The position numbers were made by a program, and so were the translations under genes. Shown here piece after piece: positions 12,720-23,003 of a DNA stretch of 64,000 bases. Source of the stretch: Rhytidiadelphus loreus (lineage: Eukaryota; Streptophyta; Bryopsida; Hypnales; Hylocomiaceae); assembly GCA_947034895.1 (NCBI GenBank), contig OX344764.1, positions 15,252,001 through 15,316,000 of the forward strand, in the 5' to 3' direction. Below the pieces are notes generated by a model. It saw nothing but the letters and a program-made list of their open reading frames with translations. It did no database searches and was not told the DNA's origin. The first letter of the stretch is position 1. Every line of letters begins with the position of its first letter.

Positions 12720-13205
12720 TTTTTAATAATTTAAAAAAAATTCAAAAAAATTCCATAAAAAAAGCCATTTTGCTAGAAAAGACTGCGCTCACATTGCACC
12801 AAAAAATTTATGAAGGAAATTTTTCCCTCTTCATAGCTTTTGCACAAAGGAAGGTCACTTTGAGCCCATGTGTGCAATCGACATGATGCTATTTTCATAA
12901 AAATTCATCGTCAATCCTTTAGTGTTAGTAGACCTCCAACATGTCCAATTTGTGGCTTCAAATTCGCATTTTTGGGTCAAAAATAGGACTAAAAACCTCC
13001 AAAATGGCCAAGGTAGACATTCAATCGGGGGCAGGTTAAAAATAGTAAACTAATTTTTAAGATATTTAAAAAATCACTCAATGTGTAACTTTAGCATCTA
13101 CCTTCATGCCAAATGGACAAACAATGCAAAAGTTATGAGCGAAAAGCCAATTTTTAAGAGCAAGGGGACAAGAAATATGACAAGTGTTTCTTGCAATTAC
13201 CCCTA
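12720..13205. repeat. Dispersed repeat also found at about 36950-37535
   Basis: Same-orientation similarity to the segment that interrupts the large TTAA element at 36353-38021. Shared landmarks in order: TTGCACAAAGGAAGG, CACTTTGAGCMCATGTG, CAAATTCGCATTTTTGGGTC, AAAATGGCCAAGGTAGACAT, ATCACTCAATGT, and GGACAAGTGTTTCTTGCAAT near the end. Non-coding; presumably transposon-derived. Confidence 0.7.
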
Positions 13206-13672
13206 TGCCCTGACCGTTTGCGTCCGCACCCTGTTAATGACGTCTAAGTCCGCGCCCATCTGTGTCTTCACCATAATGTCCACACCCTGGCTGTAGCGTT
13301 ATGATACCCTACGAGGTGACGTGTCATTTAGAAAGATTCCACGGCTTACAAAATGAAAGCCGTCTAGACCGTTCAGAAGTCTGGTCTGATTTGCCCGTCT
13401 GCCCGTCCCGTCCGATGACCTTGACTCGCCCGTTATGACAACCCTTGATTCACTCACATTCTAAGGGAGTAAATCTAAAAGAATTTCAATGCACCAAAGA
13501 ATGTGTTGTTTAGACATTGGATATGATTTAAAGAGGTTAGTTGGGAAACCAATCTTAGATTCAATTTTGTCACCAATAGTGAATTGTTTGCATTCATTAA
13601 GAATGCCAATGTAGGACTAGCAAAGATATCTTATTGTTGGAGTATCCATGGATAGGAGATTTTGAACGGTCT

Positions 13673-13850
13673 TTCATTGACATTCTCTAATGACATGTCC
13701 TCCTAAACTTTGATAAAACTGGATCATGGATTTCATTGACATTCTCTAATGGCATATCCTCTTTGACTTTCATAAAATTGGGTCATAGATTTCATTGACA
13801 TTCTCTAATGACATGTCCTCCTAGACTTTGATCAAATTGGGTCACTGACT
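13673..13850. repeat. 59 bp tandem repeat, three copies
   Basis: TTCATTGACATTCTCTAATG starts at 13673, 13732 and 13791, an exact 59 bp period. A single copy occurs at 15488 at the start of the related segment B, so the local expansion is specific to segment A. Confidence 0.85.
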
Positions 13851-13896
13851 CACCGTACAAAAATATAGAAACTATATACTAGTAGTGTTGAACTAT

Positions 13897-14046
13897 CACT
13901 ACTAGAAAATTCTGTTTTTTTGTTGATTTGGACGTGTTGATTTGGACAGAAATCAACAGTTTTTTGTTCAAATCAACACTTTACTGTTGATTTCTGTCCA
14001 AATCAACACGTCCAAATCAACAAAAAAACAGAATTTTCTAGTAGTG
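13897..14046. mobile_element. 150 bp CACTA-type hairpin MITE, copy 1
   Basis: Perfect inverted arms of 63 bp surround a 24 bp loop. It begins CACTACTAGAAAATTCTG and ends with the reverse complement. A 3 bp target duplication TAT flanks it (13894-13896 and 14047-14049). The corresponding empty site is intact at 15590-15592 in segment B, which proves insertion. CACTA termini plus a 3 bp duplication place it with the CACTA (En/Spm) superfamily. It is the exact reverse complement of copies 2 and 3. The arms contain the word GTTGATTTGGAC, which also fills the ends of the larger element at 16389-19775. Confidence 0.95.
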
Positions 14047-14671
14047 TATGTGCTTATAAACAAATGAACTCTAAATGAACTCTAAATCTATATTTATATA
14101 AGAGACTATGTAAATTGTCGAGGAAATGCACCGCTAAAGCCTTTTTATCCACAGAAACTGGGTGGGAGCTGGAAACATGCCCAAAGGTGCGGAAGCTCTG
14201 ATTTGATTCTTGGAGGATTGCTCATCAGACAAACTATGGATTAAAATATTCGCCAACGAAGAAGTTGTTTACCTTCTTCAATGACTAATTGATTGTGTAA
14301 AAAAGCCCATATATTTGAAGTACTACTGTGACTGTTGATCCCCTCTCCAAACCTGCAGATTTGTGAAGCCTAGTTTCGCTCGTAGGACAAATGGACGGAT
14401 AGATGGACTGACTTCTAAGGGCGCGTCTCCATTGCCTTCTAGATCGGAGGGGTCCAAGAGGGCTCTATTGCACTAGACTTTGGAGCTAGAGGTCCGGCCA
14501 CCCCTCCAACCTCCGGTCCGTGTTCTAAAAAATTACAGAATTGGAGGGCCTAGAGGGGCACCCGGACCCCCTTACTATAGTATAAGAGAAAATGTGTTCT
14601 TGTCTCTTCAAGGAAATTTAGCCTATTTGACCTCTCTTAGCATGCACTTTTTCAAAAGTTACCCGGCTATA

Positions 14672-14821
14672 CACTACTAGAAAATTCTGTTTTTTTGTTG
14701 ATTTGGACGTGTTGATTTGGACAGAAATCAACAGTAAAGTGTTGATTTGAACAAAAAACTGTTGATTTCTGTCCAAATCAACACGTCCAAATCAACAAAA
14801 AAACAGAATTTTCTAGTAGTG
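14672..14821. mobile_element. 150 bp CACTA-type hairpin MITE, copy 2
   Basis: Same sequence as copy 3, in reverse orientation to copy 1. The target duplication is ATA (14669-14671 and 14822-14824); the empty site is at 16369-16371 in segment B. Transcription would give a 63 bp perfect stem, a likely small-RNA source. Confidence 0.95.
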
Positions 14822-15106
14822 ATAGTGCTCGCTACAACTTTTGAGGTCTAATTTCCATTTGTCCGGTGTTCAATGGCAAGCTCCTAGACGTCCGGCCTCC
14901 CTCCAGGTTCTGGAACTCTAATCTCCTAGTGGACGGATGGACAGACGGACGGACTTCTAAGATCTGAAATGTGGGGACCAATGTGGTTGCCAATGTGCAT
15001 CCATGTGAACCGATCGACCTATGTGGGCCATAGTGAATTGGGGGCCGTGGAAAATTTTGTCACACCTGGACAGGTCACGTGGAAGTAGTAAGAAGTTGGG
15101 TTACCT

Positions 15107-15469
15107 TTCACTCTCAACGATAAACTGAAAAGCGGCACTAGTCAGTTCTAACTGGCTTCAGTTGGCCAGAGTGAACTGACCCCCTCGCTCAGCCCTACGG
15201 GCAAACCCTGGAATTATTTATTTTTTGCACATGAATTTTTTTGCAAAATTTTAATTCATTTTTGCGATCAGAGACCCCAAATTAGTTTAGAGAGGATCCC
15301 AAAATAGGGGGCTTTTTTTTTACATGCACCCCTAGCAAGGGATCAATCCACCTTGATCCTTAAGTTGGCCTAGAAAGTTTTTTGGGAGGCAAGCTTTTGA
15401 CATTTGGAAAACTATTTTTAATATTGGACTTGAAAGTTTGGGATGCTTTTAGTTTGACACAAGGGTGAT
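15107..15469. mobile_element. Truncated relative of the GTGAACTGACC MITE family
   Basis: From about 15167 the sequence GGCCAGAGTGAACTGACCCC, followed by GGGCAAACCCTGGAATT and a T-rich stretch with GGGGGCTTTT near 15307, parallels the element ending near 43690 (GGCCAGGGTGAATTGATCCC, CAAACCCTGGAATTTTTTA). The far end is missing or unrecognisable. The rest of the interval to segment B is unremarkable. Confidence 0.5.
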
Positions 15470-15905
15470 AAAATTGGATCACAGATTTCATTGACATTCT
15501 CTAATGACATGTCCTCCTAGACTTTGATCAAATTGGGTCACTGACTTACCATACAAAAATATAGAAACTATATACTAGTAGTGTTGAACTATGTGCTCAT
15601 AAACAAATGAACTCTAAATGAACTCTAAATCTATATTTATGTAAGTAACTATGTAAATTGTCGAGGAAATGCACCGCTAAAGCCTTTTTATCCATAGGAA
15701 CTGGGTGGGAGCTGGAAACATGCCCAAAGGTGCGGAAGCTCTGATTTGATTCTTGGAGGATTGCTCATCAGACAAACTGTGGATTAAAATATTTGCCAAC
15801 GAAGAAGTCGTTTACCTTCTTCAATGACTAACTGATTGTGTAAAAAAGCCCATATATTTGAAGTACTACTGTGACTGTTGATCCCCTCTCCAAACCTGCA
15901 GATTT

Positions 15906-16055
15906 CACTACTAGAAAATTCTGTTTTTTTGTTGATTTGGACGTGTTGATTTGGACAGAAATCAACAGTAAAGTGTTGATTTGAACAAAAAACTGTTGAT
16001 TTCTGTCCAAATCAACACGTCCAAATCAACAAAAAAACAGAATTTTCTAGTAGTG
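15906..16055. mobile_element. 150 bp CACTA-type hairpin MITE, copy 3
   Basis: I see no difference from copy 2. The target duplication is TTT (15903-15905 and 16056-16058); the matching empty site is at 14360-14362 in segment A. Since the host segments differ while the MITEs do not, the insertions are younger than the duplication unless gene conversion has homogenised them. Confidence 0.95.
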
Positions 16056-16686
16056 TTTGTGAAGCCTAGTTTCGCTCGTAGGACAAATGGACGGATAGAT
16101 GGACTGACTTCTAAGGGCGCGTCTCCATTGCCTTCTAGATCGGAGGGGTCCAAGAGGGCTCTATTGCACTAGACTTTGGAGCTAGAGGTCCGGCCACCCC
16201 TCCAACCTCCGGTCCGTGTTCTAAAAAATTACAGAATTGGAGGGCCTAGAGGGGCACCTGGCCGGACCCCCTTACTATAGTATAAGAGAAAACGTGTTCT
16301 TGTCTCTTCAAGGAAATTTAGCCTATTTGACCTCTCTTAGCATGCACTTTTTCAAAAGTTACCCGGCTATAGTGCTCGCTACAGCTTTCACTAGTAGAAA
16401 ATTCAGCGTCCAACTTCACAAAAAAGTGTTGATTCGAACAAAATAGTTTGTGTTGATTTGGACCTGCTGATTTGGACAAAAATCAACAAGTTTTTGTTGA
16501 TTTGGACAAAATTCTAGCTAAAACTTGTTGATTTGGACAAAAATTGCAACTAAAACTTGTTGATTTGTACATAATTTTCAACAAAAAAATTTTAATTTTT
16601 TTCAATTTTTTAATTTCGAAAAAAAAAAATTTAAAAACTGCCATGCGAGCGCCACGTGGCACAGCCACGCAGGCGGGGTGCAATGG

Positions 16687-16740
16687 GGTTTGAACCTTGC
16701 ACCCCATGGCTAGTAGAGCAAGGTCTTACCCATTGCACCA
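16687..16740 (-). promoter_or_regulatory. tRNA-like pol III A-box and B-box pair
   Basis: On the minus strand TGGTGCAATGG (16730-16740) fits the A-box consensus and GGTTCAAACC (16687-16696) fits the B-box, 33 bp apart. GGTGCAA and TTGCACC can pair as an acceptor-like stem. The T-stem does not pair well, so this is a tRNA-derived or SINE-like remnant, not a functional tRNA gene. It sits inside the CACTA element. Confidence 0.5.
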
Positions 16741-16815
16741 TGCGAAAATTACATGACCATAATGGGAAAAAAAAGTTATATATTTCGGTTTTCAAATTTT
16801 GGTCATTTTTGGTTT

Positions 16816-17170
16816 AATTCAGCAGACTTTGGAGGCTGTTTTTGCATAGTACAGTCTTTTTTTTCAAAAAACTTCAAACTAGTAAAATTTGAAAGATCAA
16901 TTAAACTTTCATCTCCAAAAATCTGTTTGTGATTTTGAGTTTTCAGTAAAAAGTTATGGGCAAAATTCAGAGAGGGTTTGGAATGAAATTATTTTTTGAT
17001 ATTTACAAACACTCTCTGAATTTTGCCCATAACTTTTTATTGAAGACTCAAAATCACAAACGGATTTTTGGAGATGAAATTTTACTTGATCTTCCAACTT
17101 TTACTAGTTTGAAGTTTTTTGAAAAAAAAGACTGTACTATGCAAAAACAGCCTCCAAAGTCTGCTGAATT
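16816..17170. repeat. 355 bp foldback inside the CACTA element
   Basis: The left arm (from AATTCAGCAGACTTTGGAGG at 16816) and right arm (ending CCAAAGTCTGCTGAATT at 17170) are nearly perfect inverted copies of about 160 bp with about 30 bp between them. Landmarks such as GCATAGTACAGTC and GACTGTACTATGC pair across the stem. It may be another MITE captured by, or inserted in, the CACTA element, or a source of double-stranded RNA. Confidence 0.85.
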
Positions 17171-17399
17171 GAAAAAAGACTGAATTGTGAGTTAAGTAGT
17201 TAATAGAAAATATTTCTATTGCTTATACAATGTCAAACTTGGTGGTTTAAAAATTTTCCACATGAAATTTTAGTGTTAAAAACTTCAATTCAATTAAAGA
17301 TATTTTAAATATTTGGCAAACATTTTACTAGGAGGTGGTTTGGACACAATTCCTATTCAATTTTTTTGTAATGTAGAACATACAATTTGAATAGCTCTA

Positions 17400-18092
17400 A
17401 ATTAGAATTTGGAAATTTCTCATCTAGAATTTAAATATTTAAAAAATTTTGTGTTCAAGAATTGTGTTGAAAGTTTAGAATTAAATTTTGTTTTTTTAAA
17501 AACACACTTGATTTTCATTTTTTTTTAAATTATTAAGTAGAAGCAAGTTCAAGATTGAAAGAAAAACTAAAGCGTTAATAGCTCTAAAATGGAATTGAAA
17601 TACAATAATGTCAACGGTGAGATTGTTCTAAATAGGAAATTTAAAGTTGTTAAACATTTTTTTTTGAAAAATTGTGAGAATTGCATCCAAAATTGCATCC
17701 AATAAGTTATTTTTTCAAGAAGATGTTCAAATTGCCCGAAAAACAAAATTGTTTTTAACTTTCATAGTACTAATCAAATGGAATGAATAAAAGCTTCACA
17801 TGTAGACAAAAATATGATTTTCAAGAAGGAAAAAATTAAAAAATTAATTTCAAATTTCTGTACATTTCTTATTCTGCCTAGTGACGTGAAATTTATGGTT
17901 AAGATGCCATAACTTTTGCTCCCGAGCACCAACTAAAATAAAATCTATATTACCACGAAGCTAATAAGTTTTTCTATCTTATGAGGAGGTTTCAAAAAGT
18001 TTAACTAAAAATTAAGATCATACAAACTTGCCCGAAATCCATTTTGTCCACCGAGGGGACAATGGTCCTTTAGGGGTCAGAAAAATTTAAAT
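17400..18092 (+). mobile_element. Gamma TTAA-family repeat nested in the CACTA element
   Basis: Closely follows 62900-63481 in the same orientation: AGAAGCAAGTTCAAGATTG, TCAAGAAGATGTTCAAATTG, GCTTCACATGTAGACAAAAA, and a conserved right end CCGAGGGGACAATGGTCC then TTTAGGGG. The outer TTAA has changed to TCAG. The left boundary is unclear. Confidence 0.65.
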
Positions 18093-19043
18093 TTAAATTT
18101 AAACCTCTAAAGAACAAAGTAGAATTTTTTGACAATATTTCTAGTGTTTTTATTCATGTATTTAGAAATTGATTTCCCTTTTTTTTCCTTTAAAATTTTA
18201 CACAACATGTGGTGAAGGGATAGTTTGAAGGACTCACAATTTTTATAACTTTTGATTACATCATGAGAAAGTTATTGTATGATGTATAGATTTTCTAGAT
18301 ATGTATGCATGTTAGCCAAGTAGATTTGAATGTATTTTTCAAATAAATAGGAATTTCAAATTAGTTTCTAAAATAGGATGCAAATAGAATTTCAAATTAG
18401 TTTCTAAATAGGATGCAAATTTTTGACTACAACATGTACATTAGTACATTACAACCATTAGGTTTGGAAATCTTTAGTTTCATTACTAGAATTCTTTTCA
18501 TTGAATGTTGTAAATCAATCTCTATTTATATCCACTTATTATTTTCTCCAAGCATGAATATAAAATATTTTTTGTTGCAATTTTTAATATAGATTCTTTA
18601 ACATATTTTTTTAGCATATGATGGAAAATTACAAATTGTACAATTGATATGTATCTAAATGTTTCAAATAAAATTTTGGAAAAATGAAATATAATCATTT
18701 GGTATGAATGAAACATTATTTTTTTTAAATCCAAGCATCATGATGTTGCAATTGGTGAAGTTTTTTATTTTACAATTTCAAGATGGAAAATAGGTCAAAA
18801 TAAATATAAGTTAGATCATTTAGTTAAATCTATTGAAAAAATAAATATAAATGAAGATTTAAGCCTTCTTTGAAGACTAATATTTAGAAGCAATTATGGG
18901 CCTTTCATATGTTAAAAACCTTGATACAACCAAAGTTGAATTACATTATGAATTTAATTAGAACTTCAATCAAATTCAAAATATAATTGAAAATAAAATA
19001 CGATTTGAACTCTAAATTCATAATTTTTGAAAAATTCTTAAAG

Positions 19044-19557
19044 ATTTCAAAAACATTCCACAAACAATCCAAAAACAACTCCAAAAACAACCTCAAAAAA
19101 TCCAAATCCTCCCCCCTCCCCACACCTCCTCAAACCTCCTCAAATCAATCCAAAAACAACTCCAAAATCAACCTCAAAACAACCTCCAAATCAACCCCCC
19201 AAACAACCCCCAAATCAATCTCAAACAACCCCAAAACAACCCCCAAAACAACCCTCAAACAACCCCCCAAACAACCCTCAAACAACCTCCCAAACAACCC
19301 CCAAACAACTCCCAAACAACCCCCAAACAACCCCCCAAACACCCCCCCAAACAACCCCCCAAACAACCCCCAAACAACCCCCCAAACAACCCCCAAACAA
19401 CCCCCAAACAACCCTCAAACAACTCCAAAACAACCCCAAAACAACCTCAAAATAACCCCCAAAACAACCCCCAAAACAACCCCAAAACAACCTCAAAACA
19501 ATCCCCAAAACAACCCTAAAACAACCCTGAAACAACCCCAATACAACCCTAAAACAT
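19044..19557. repeat. (AAACAACCCC)n-like tract with no G on the plus strand
   Basis: From 19044 to 19528 (485 bp) I find no G on the plus strand. The tract is built from irregular AAACAACC, CCCCAAACAAC and similar units. The minus strand is therefore rich in GGGG and GGGGGG tracts separated by TTGTTT, which suits G-quadruplex formation. A long Pro/Thr/Asn/Gln open frame (18987-19628) and two minus-strand frames are consequences of this composition and not evidence of genes. Confidence 0.9.
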
Positions 19558-20043
19558 TGAACAAAAACATGTTGATTTGGTTGTTGCACTATTCACATGA
19601 ACAAAAATTTGTTAAACCATTTTGTTAACTTGTGCTCAAATCAACAAAAATTTGTTAACCATTGTGTTAGCTTGGGCTCAAATCAACAAAAGAATGTAAA
19701 AACAGTCAATGCAGTATTCAAATCAACAAGTTTTTGATGATTTTCTGTTGATTTGGACACAATTTTCTACTAGTGTTTTGAGGTCTGATTTCCATTTGTC
19801 CGGTGTTCAATGGCAAGCTACTAGACGTCCAGCCTTCCTCCAGGTTCTGGACCTCTAATCTCCCAGTGGACGGACGGACAGACGGACGGACTTCTAAGAT
19901 CTGAAATGTGGGGACCAATGTGGTTGCCAGTGTGCATCCATGTGAACCGACCGACCCATGTGGGCCATAGTGAATTGGGGGCCGTGGAAGATTTTGTCAC
20001 ACTTGGGCAGGTCACGTGGAAGTTGTAAGAAGTTGGGTTACCT

Positions 20044-20300
20044 GGGTAGGCTGCATAGGCAACGAGTTGATTAGCATCGCACAATGCGAATCCTCTTCAA
20101 TTCGCCCAGGAGGGGATTCCGAAGCAACCGGCTTAGGGGCCACTTACATGCTTGCCCGGTGGATAATATCTAGAAAAGAGTCCAAAAATCTGGCCGACCG
20201 ATGAGCATATGAAGTAGCCCTAGCGCGCCTCTCGGGGAGGGACTTCCACCGCTTCATCAGCAAAATTGGCGGCCGTCACAGTATATTCACAGCTTCAACC
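20044..20300. repeat. Dispersed repeat C, copy 1 (partner at 28100-28260)
   Basis: About 120 bp (from GGTCACGTGGAAG near 20010 through GGTTACCTGGGTAGGCTGC, GATTAGCATCGCACA, CTCTTCAATTCGCCC and GGGATTCCGAAGCAACCGGC near 20130) matches 28104-28230 at high similarity. Both strands remain open; on the minus strand both copies encode a CDANQ-AYAAYPGNPTSY-like peptide. I recognise no protein family, and 5S rRNA and tRNA do not fit. Confidence 0.65.
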
Positions 20301-21592
20301 AATATCGGTAAATTCATTTCATTGGCTTCTCAAGATTTTCTACTTACTACAGGTGGTTACTTTAGGCGGTTAACTTACAATAGCAAGTCAGTGGCAACTA
20401 TTAGATGCGCTAATTGCAAATTTACATGTCTTTTTGGCTTCCATGGGTTGAAGCGTTTGTGCTGGTCGAAGTGCCAAACTTCAAGTGATTATTTTGGAGT
20501 TTTGTTGGAGCATTTTTTGTTGGAGTGTTTTGTTGAAGCAGTTATATCTCAAGTACTTCATTCTCATTGATTCTTCTAATGTAATTTTCTTTTGAATGGC
20601 ATGACGAAAACATTTAATTTTTGTTTTGTTTTATATTGGACCCACACTAAAGTAGAATTTTTTTTTTAAACTGTCTTCAAACTTGAGCCTGTGTACTTGC
20701 TGGTTTGTGGTTTGTGGCTGGTTTGTGGTTGGGTGGTTGAGTTTGTGGTTGGGTGGTTGGGTGGATGGTTGGTTTTTGTGTTCAGTGTGGTTCAATTCTT
20801 GTTCCTGCTTTGTGTTTCATAGCTAGGTATTAAATTAGTGAATGGGTTGTTTTGTTGTTGGGTAGGTGGTTCAGACTGTGTTGCTATTTTGTAAGTGAAA
20901 GCAATTCATTTCTTGTTCCTAATTTGGTACCTTTTTTTTTTTTTAGCTATTTCAATACAATTAGAATAATATGCTCTCTTTGCTCTGTTATGTGTCCCTA
21001 TCATCCAAATTTTAGTCCTTCCTTGCCAAGCTTGTATAATAGCAGGCCCAAAAATTGTCGATTAAGAGCTGAAACTAAATTTTTGGAAAGTTAAACATTT
21101 TTTTTTAAATGTAGTAAATTTTCCTTCAAAAATAAATGGAAGTGGCATTTAATCCAAATCGTTCTATATTTTTTGGAGCTTTGTGGAATTAGGTATGAAA
21201 TTTTGAAGATGAAATGGCATAGGGCTCTAAAATTGCCCACTACCTCAAATGTGCATTGTTTGTACATTGCTAAAGGCTACAAAAAAGTAACATGTATACA
21301 TAGTGTACATTATTTTGAAGAGGTGTGCGATTTAGAACCTCTTACCTTAATGTTATTTCCTTTGCAATCAAATTCTACTTAATTTGTGTCAAAATAAATA
21401 TAAAAAAACATTATATTATAAATAAGCAACAATGAAATGCTTCTTTCATTTTATTTAAAATTACTTTGAATCTCATTTTGAGTACAACAAATTATGCTTA
21501 AGTTGTAAAAACATAATTCTAATTTGATATTATGAAACAACTTTCATTGTTTCTTCTTATCAACATACATTAATTATTTTTTTCTATAGAAA
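20301..21592. other. Upstream flank of the Harbinger genes
   Basis: Contains a GT-rich simple stretch at about 20700-20780 (GGTTTGTGG and GGGTGGTTG words). Otherwise it is AT-rich and without an identified gene. The 5-prime end of the Harbinger element probably lies here, but I could not identify its terminal repeat. Confidence 0.45.
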
Positions 21593-22587
21593 ATGGGGTC
21601 ACAGAGAATTCCTATTGATCTCAATTGGAACCCTAAGTCCATACATCTTGAGGATCAATGACAAGATGACATTCATGTGGAATTGGGAGAGCCCCAAGGA
21701 GGAGTACATGGTAGAATGTACACATCTGGGAGATGGTCTTTAGCACATACTTTAAGTTTGTGTCATGCTAAGAGATTGAACTTCGAGAAATATGGACCCA
21801 CAAAAAGTCAACGCCTTCAAATGACCTCAACACCAAAAAGATGGATGGCCATGGCTGATGATTTATGGAAAAAAGGTGTTCATCGCAATGAACAACAAAT
21901 CCAAGACAAATGGGAGCAACTCTCTCCAGACTTCAAAAAAGTTAATGATTATGAAAAAAATTCCCTCGGGTCAGAAAAGTTATTTTGCAATGAGCCCATT
22001 GGAGAAGAAAAATCATGTGAGGAGGTTTCCACAAGCTCCATTGGATGACATTGTGTACCTTGCCTTGTTGGAATGGTACCCAAGTATCTCCAATTCTATA
22101 GATCCAGGAGACCTTCCACTTGATACTAGTACCATGTTTCCATCTATTGGTATTTTTTTCACTTCTTCACATTTTTATCATCATATCTTGATCATTTCTA
22201 TGCACTTTACTATTGCATTGAATTTTTTTTAATATATCTTTCTATGTTGCAGAGAATGGTGAATCATCCATAAATTATTCTACAAAAGAACAACGTTTCT
22301 CTATGAAGACTGCAGATGGTGCATTGGCATCAATGGATAAAACCAGACTTGAGTTTGTAGAAGCGATAAGTTCAGGGCATAATCGTGAGGATATACGCCA
22401 TAGGAAAATTATAGAATTGGATAGACAAAAGTTACAATCAAAAGAAGCACGCCACTCTGATTTGATGAGGCTTGAACGTGAGCGATTGGAGAGTGCTAGT
22501 AACACTGGCAAGGCTTATGTGGATGCCTTGTTGAGCTTAAGTGATGCCATGAAAACAATTGGCAATGCACTTTCAAATAGGCGGTAG
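21593..22587 (+). pseudogene. PIF/Harbinger Myb/SANT-like accessory protein gene (broken)
   Basis: The second gene of a PIF/Harbinger transposon; in this superfamily a Myb-like protein helps the transposase reach DNA. Exon 1 is 21593-22149 and exon 2 is 22253-22587, joined by a GT-AG intron. A Trp-anchored Myb-like region (GRWSLAHT ... DDLWKKG ... DKWEQLSPDFKKVNDYEK) lies early, and a charged helical region (REDIRHRKIIELDRQKLQ) ends the protein. An in-frame TGA lies at 21659-21661, and a one-base frame change occurs in the seven-A run ending at 21960, after which typical sequence (IPSGQKSY) continues in another frame. It sits 416 bp upstream of, and on the same strand as, the transposase. Confidence 0.8.
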
Positions 22588-23003
22588 ATTAAATCACTAC
22601 TTCATGTGTGACTTTGCAATCTAAAATATTCACTACATATTTTTTTTTAACTTCATATATATATTTAATATCTATTTGGTTATTTTTATACACATAATAA
22701 TATACAAGGTTTATTACATTTTACTATGATACATTTTTATTTTTTTTAAACAAAAAACATTCAAACTTAGTATGTGCATTTTTCATATTTTGGCATAGTT
22801 GACTATTTTTTCTTTTGGTTTTTTCTTTTTACTAATTTTTTGGTGGATGTTGAAATCCGCTTTTAGTTTCAAGTTCAACATTTGTTTCACCATATATGCC
22901 ATGATTTGATTATGAAACATTTAGTGTTATTACTATACACAAACACATGATTTCAGTATATGGCTAATTTGATTTGTATTTGTTTATGTGAAGCTTGTGA
23001 AAT

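Larger units (their letters stand above)
13770..15106. repeat. Duplicated segment A (partner of 15470-20043)
   Basis: Apart from inserted elements, this block aligns along its length with segment B: the ATAGAAACTATATACTAG region, the GTCGAGGAAATGCACCGC region, GACAAATGGACGGATAGATG, AGATCGGAGGGGTCCAAG, and the GTGGGGACCAATGTGG tail. The two copies differ by a few percent of substitutions. A carries MITEs at 13897-14046 and 14672-14821. B has those two sites empty but carries a MITE at 15906-16055 and the CACTA element 16389-19775. No gene was recognised in the duplicated sequence. Confidence 0.9.
16389..19775. mobile_element. 3.4 kb non-autonomous CACTA element
   Basis: The termini are CACTAGTAGAAAATT and its exact reverse complement AATTTTCTACTAGTG. 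A TTT duplication flanks it (16386-16388 and 19776-19778) and the empty site is present at 14839-14841 in segment A. The first 200 bp and last 200 bp are packed with the subterminal word TGTTGATTTGGACA or its complement, typical of CACTA elements and shared with the 150 bp MITEs. The interior holds a tRNA-like promoter pair, a 355 bp foldback, a copy of the gamma TTAA-family repeat, and a 485 bp G-free tract. No transposase is visible, so it depends on an autonomous partner elsewhere. Confidence 0.92.
15470..20043. repeat. Duplicated segment B (partner of 13770-15106), with nested insertions
   Basis: The homologous sequence is 15470-16388 plus 19776-20043; the gap between is the CACTA element. 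Segment B also contains MITE copy 3. At the right end A and B stay similar through AGAAGTTGGGTTACCT, where A stops (15106) while B continues into another dispersed repeat. After removing insertions both copies are about 1.0 kb. Confidence 0.9.

Noticed and set aside
16681..16740. Functional tRNA gene on the minus strand
   Set aside because: A- and B-boxes are present but the T-stem does not form; better explained as a tRNA-derived remnant.
18987..19628. 213-codon Pro/Thr/Asn/Gln-rich open frame, and opposing minus-strand Gly/Val/Leu-rich frames
   Set aside because: They are by-products of the G-free AAACAACCCC tract; low-complexity composition and open on several frames, inside a CACTA element.
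22275..22511. Minus-strand open frame in the Harbinger Myb-like gene
   Set aside because: Antisense shadow of exon 2 of the plus-strand gene.
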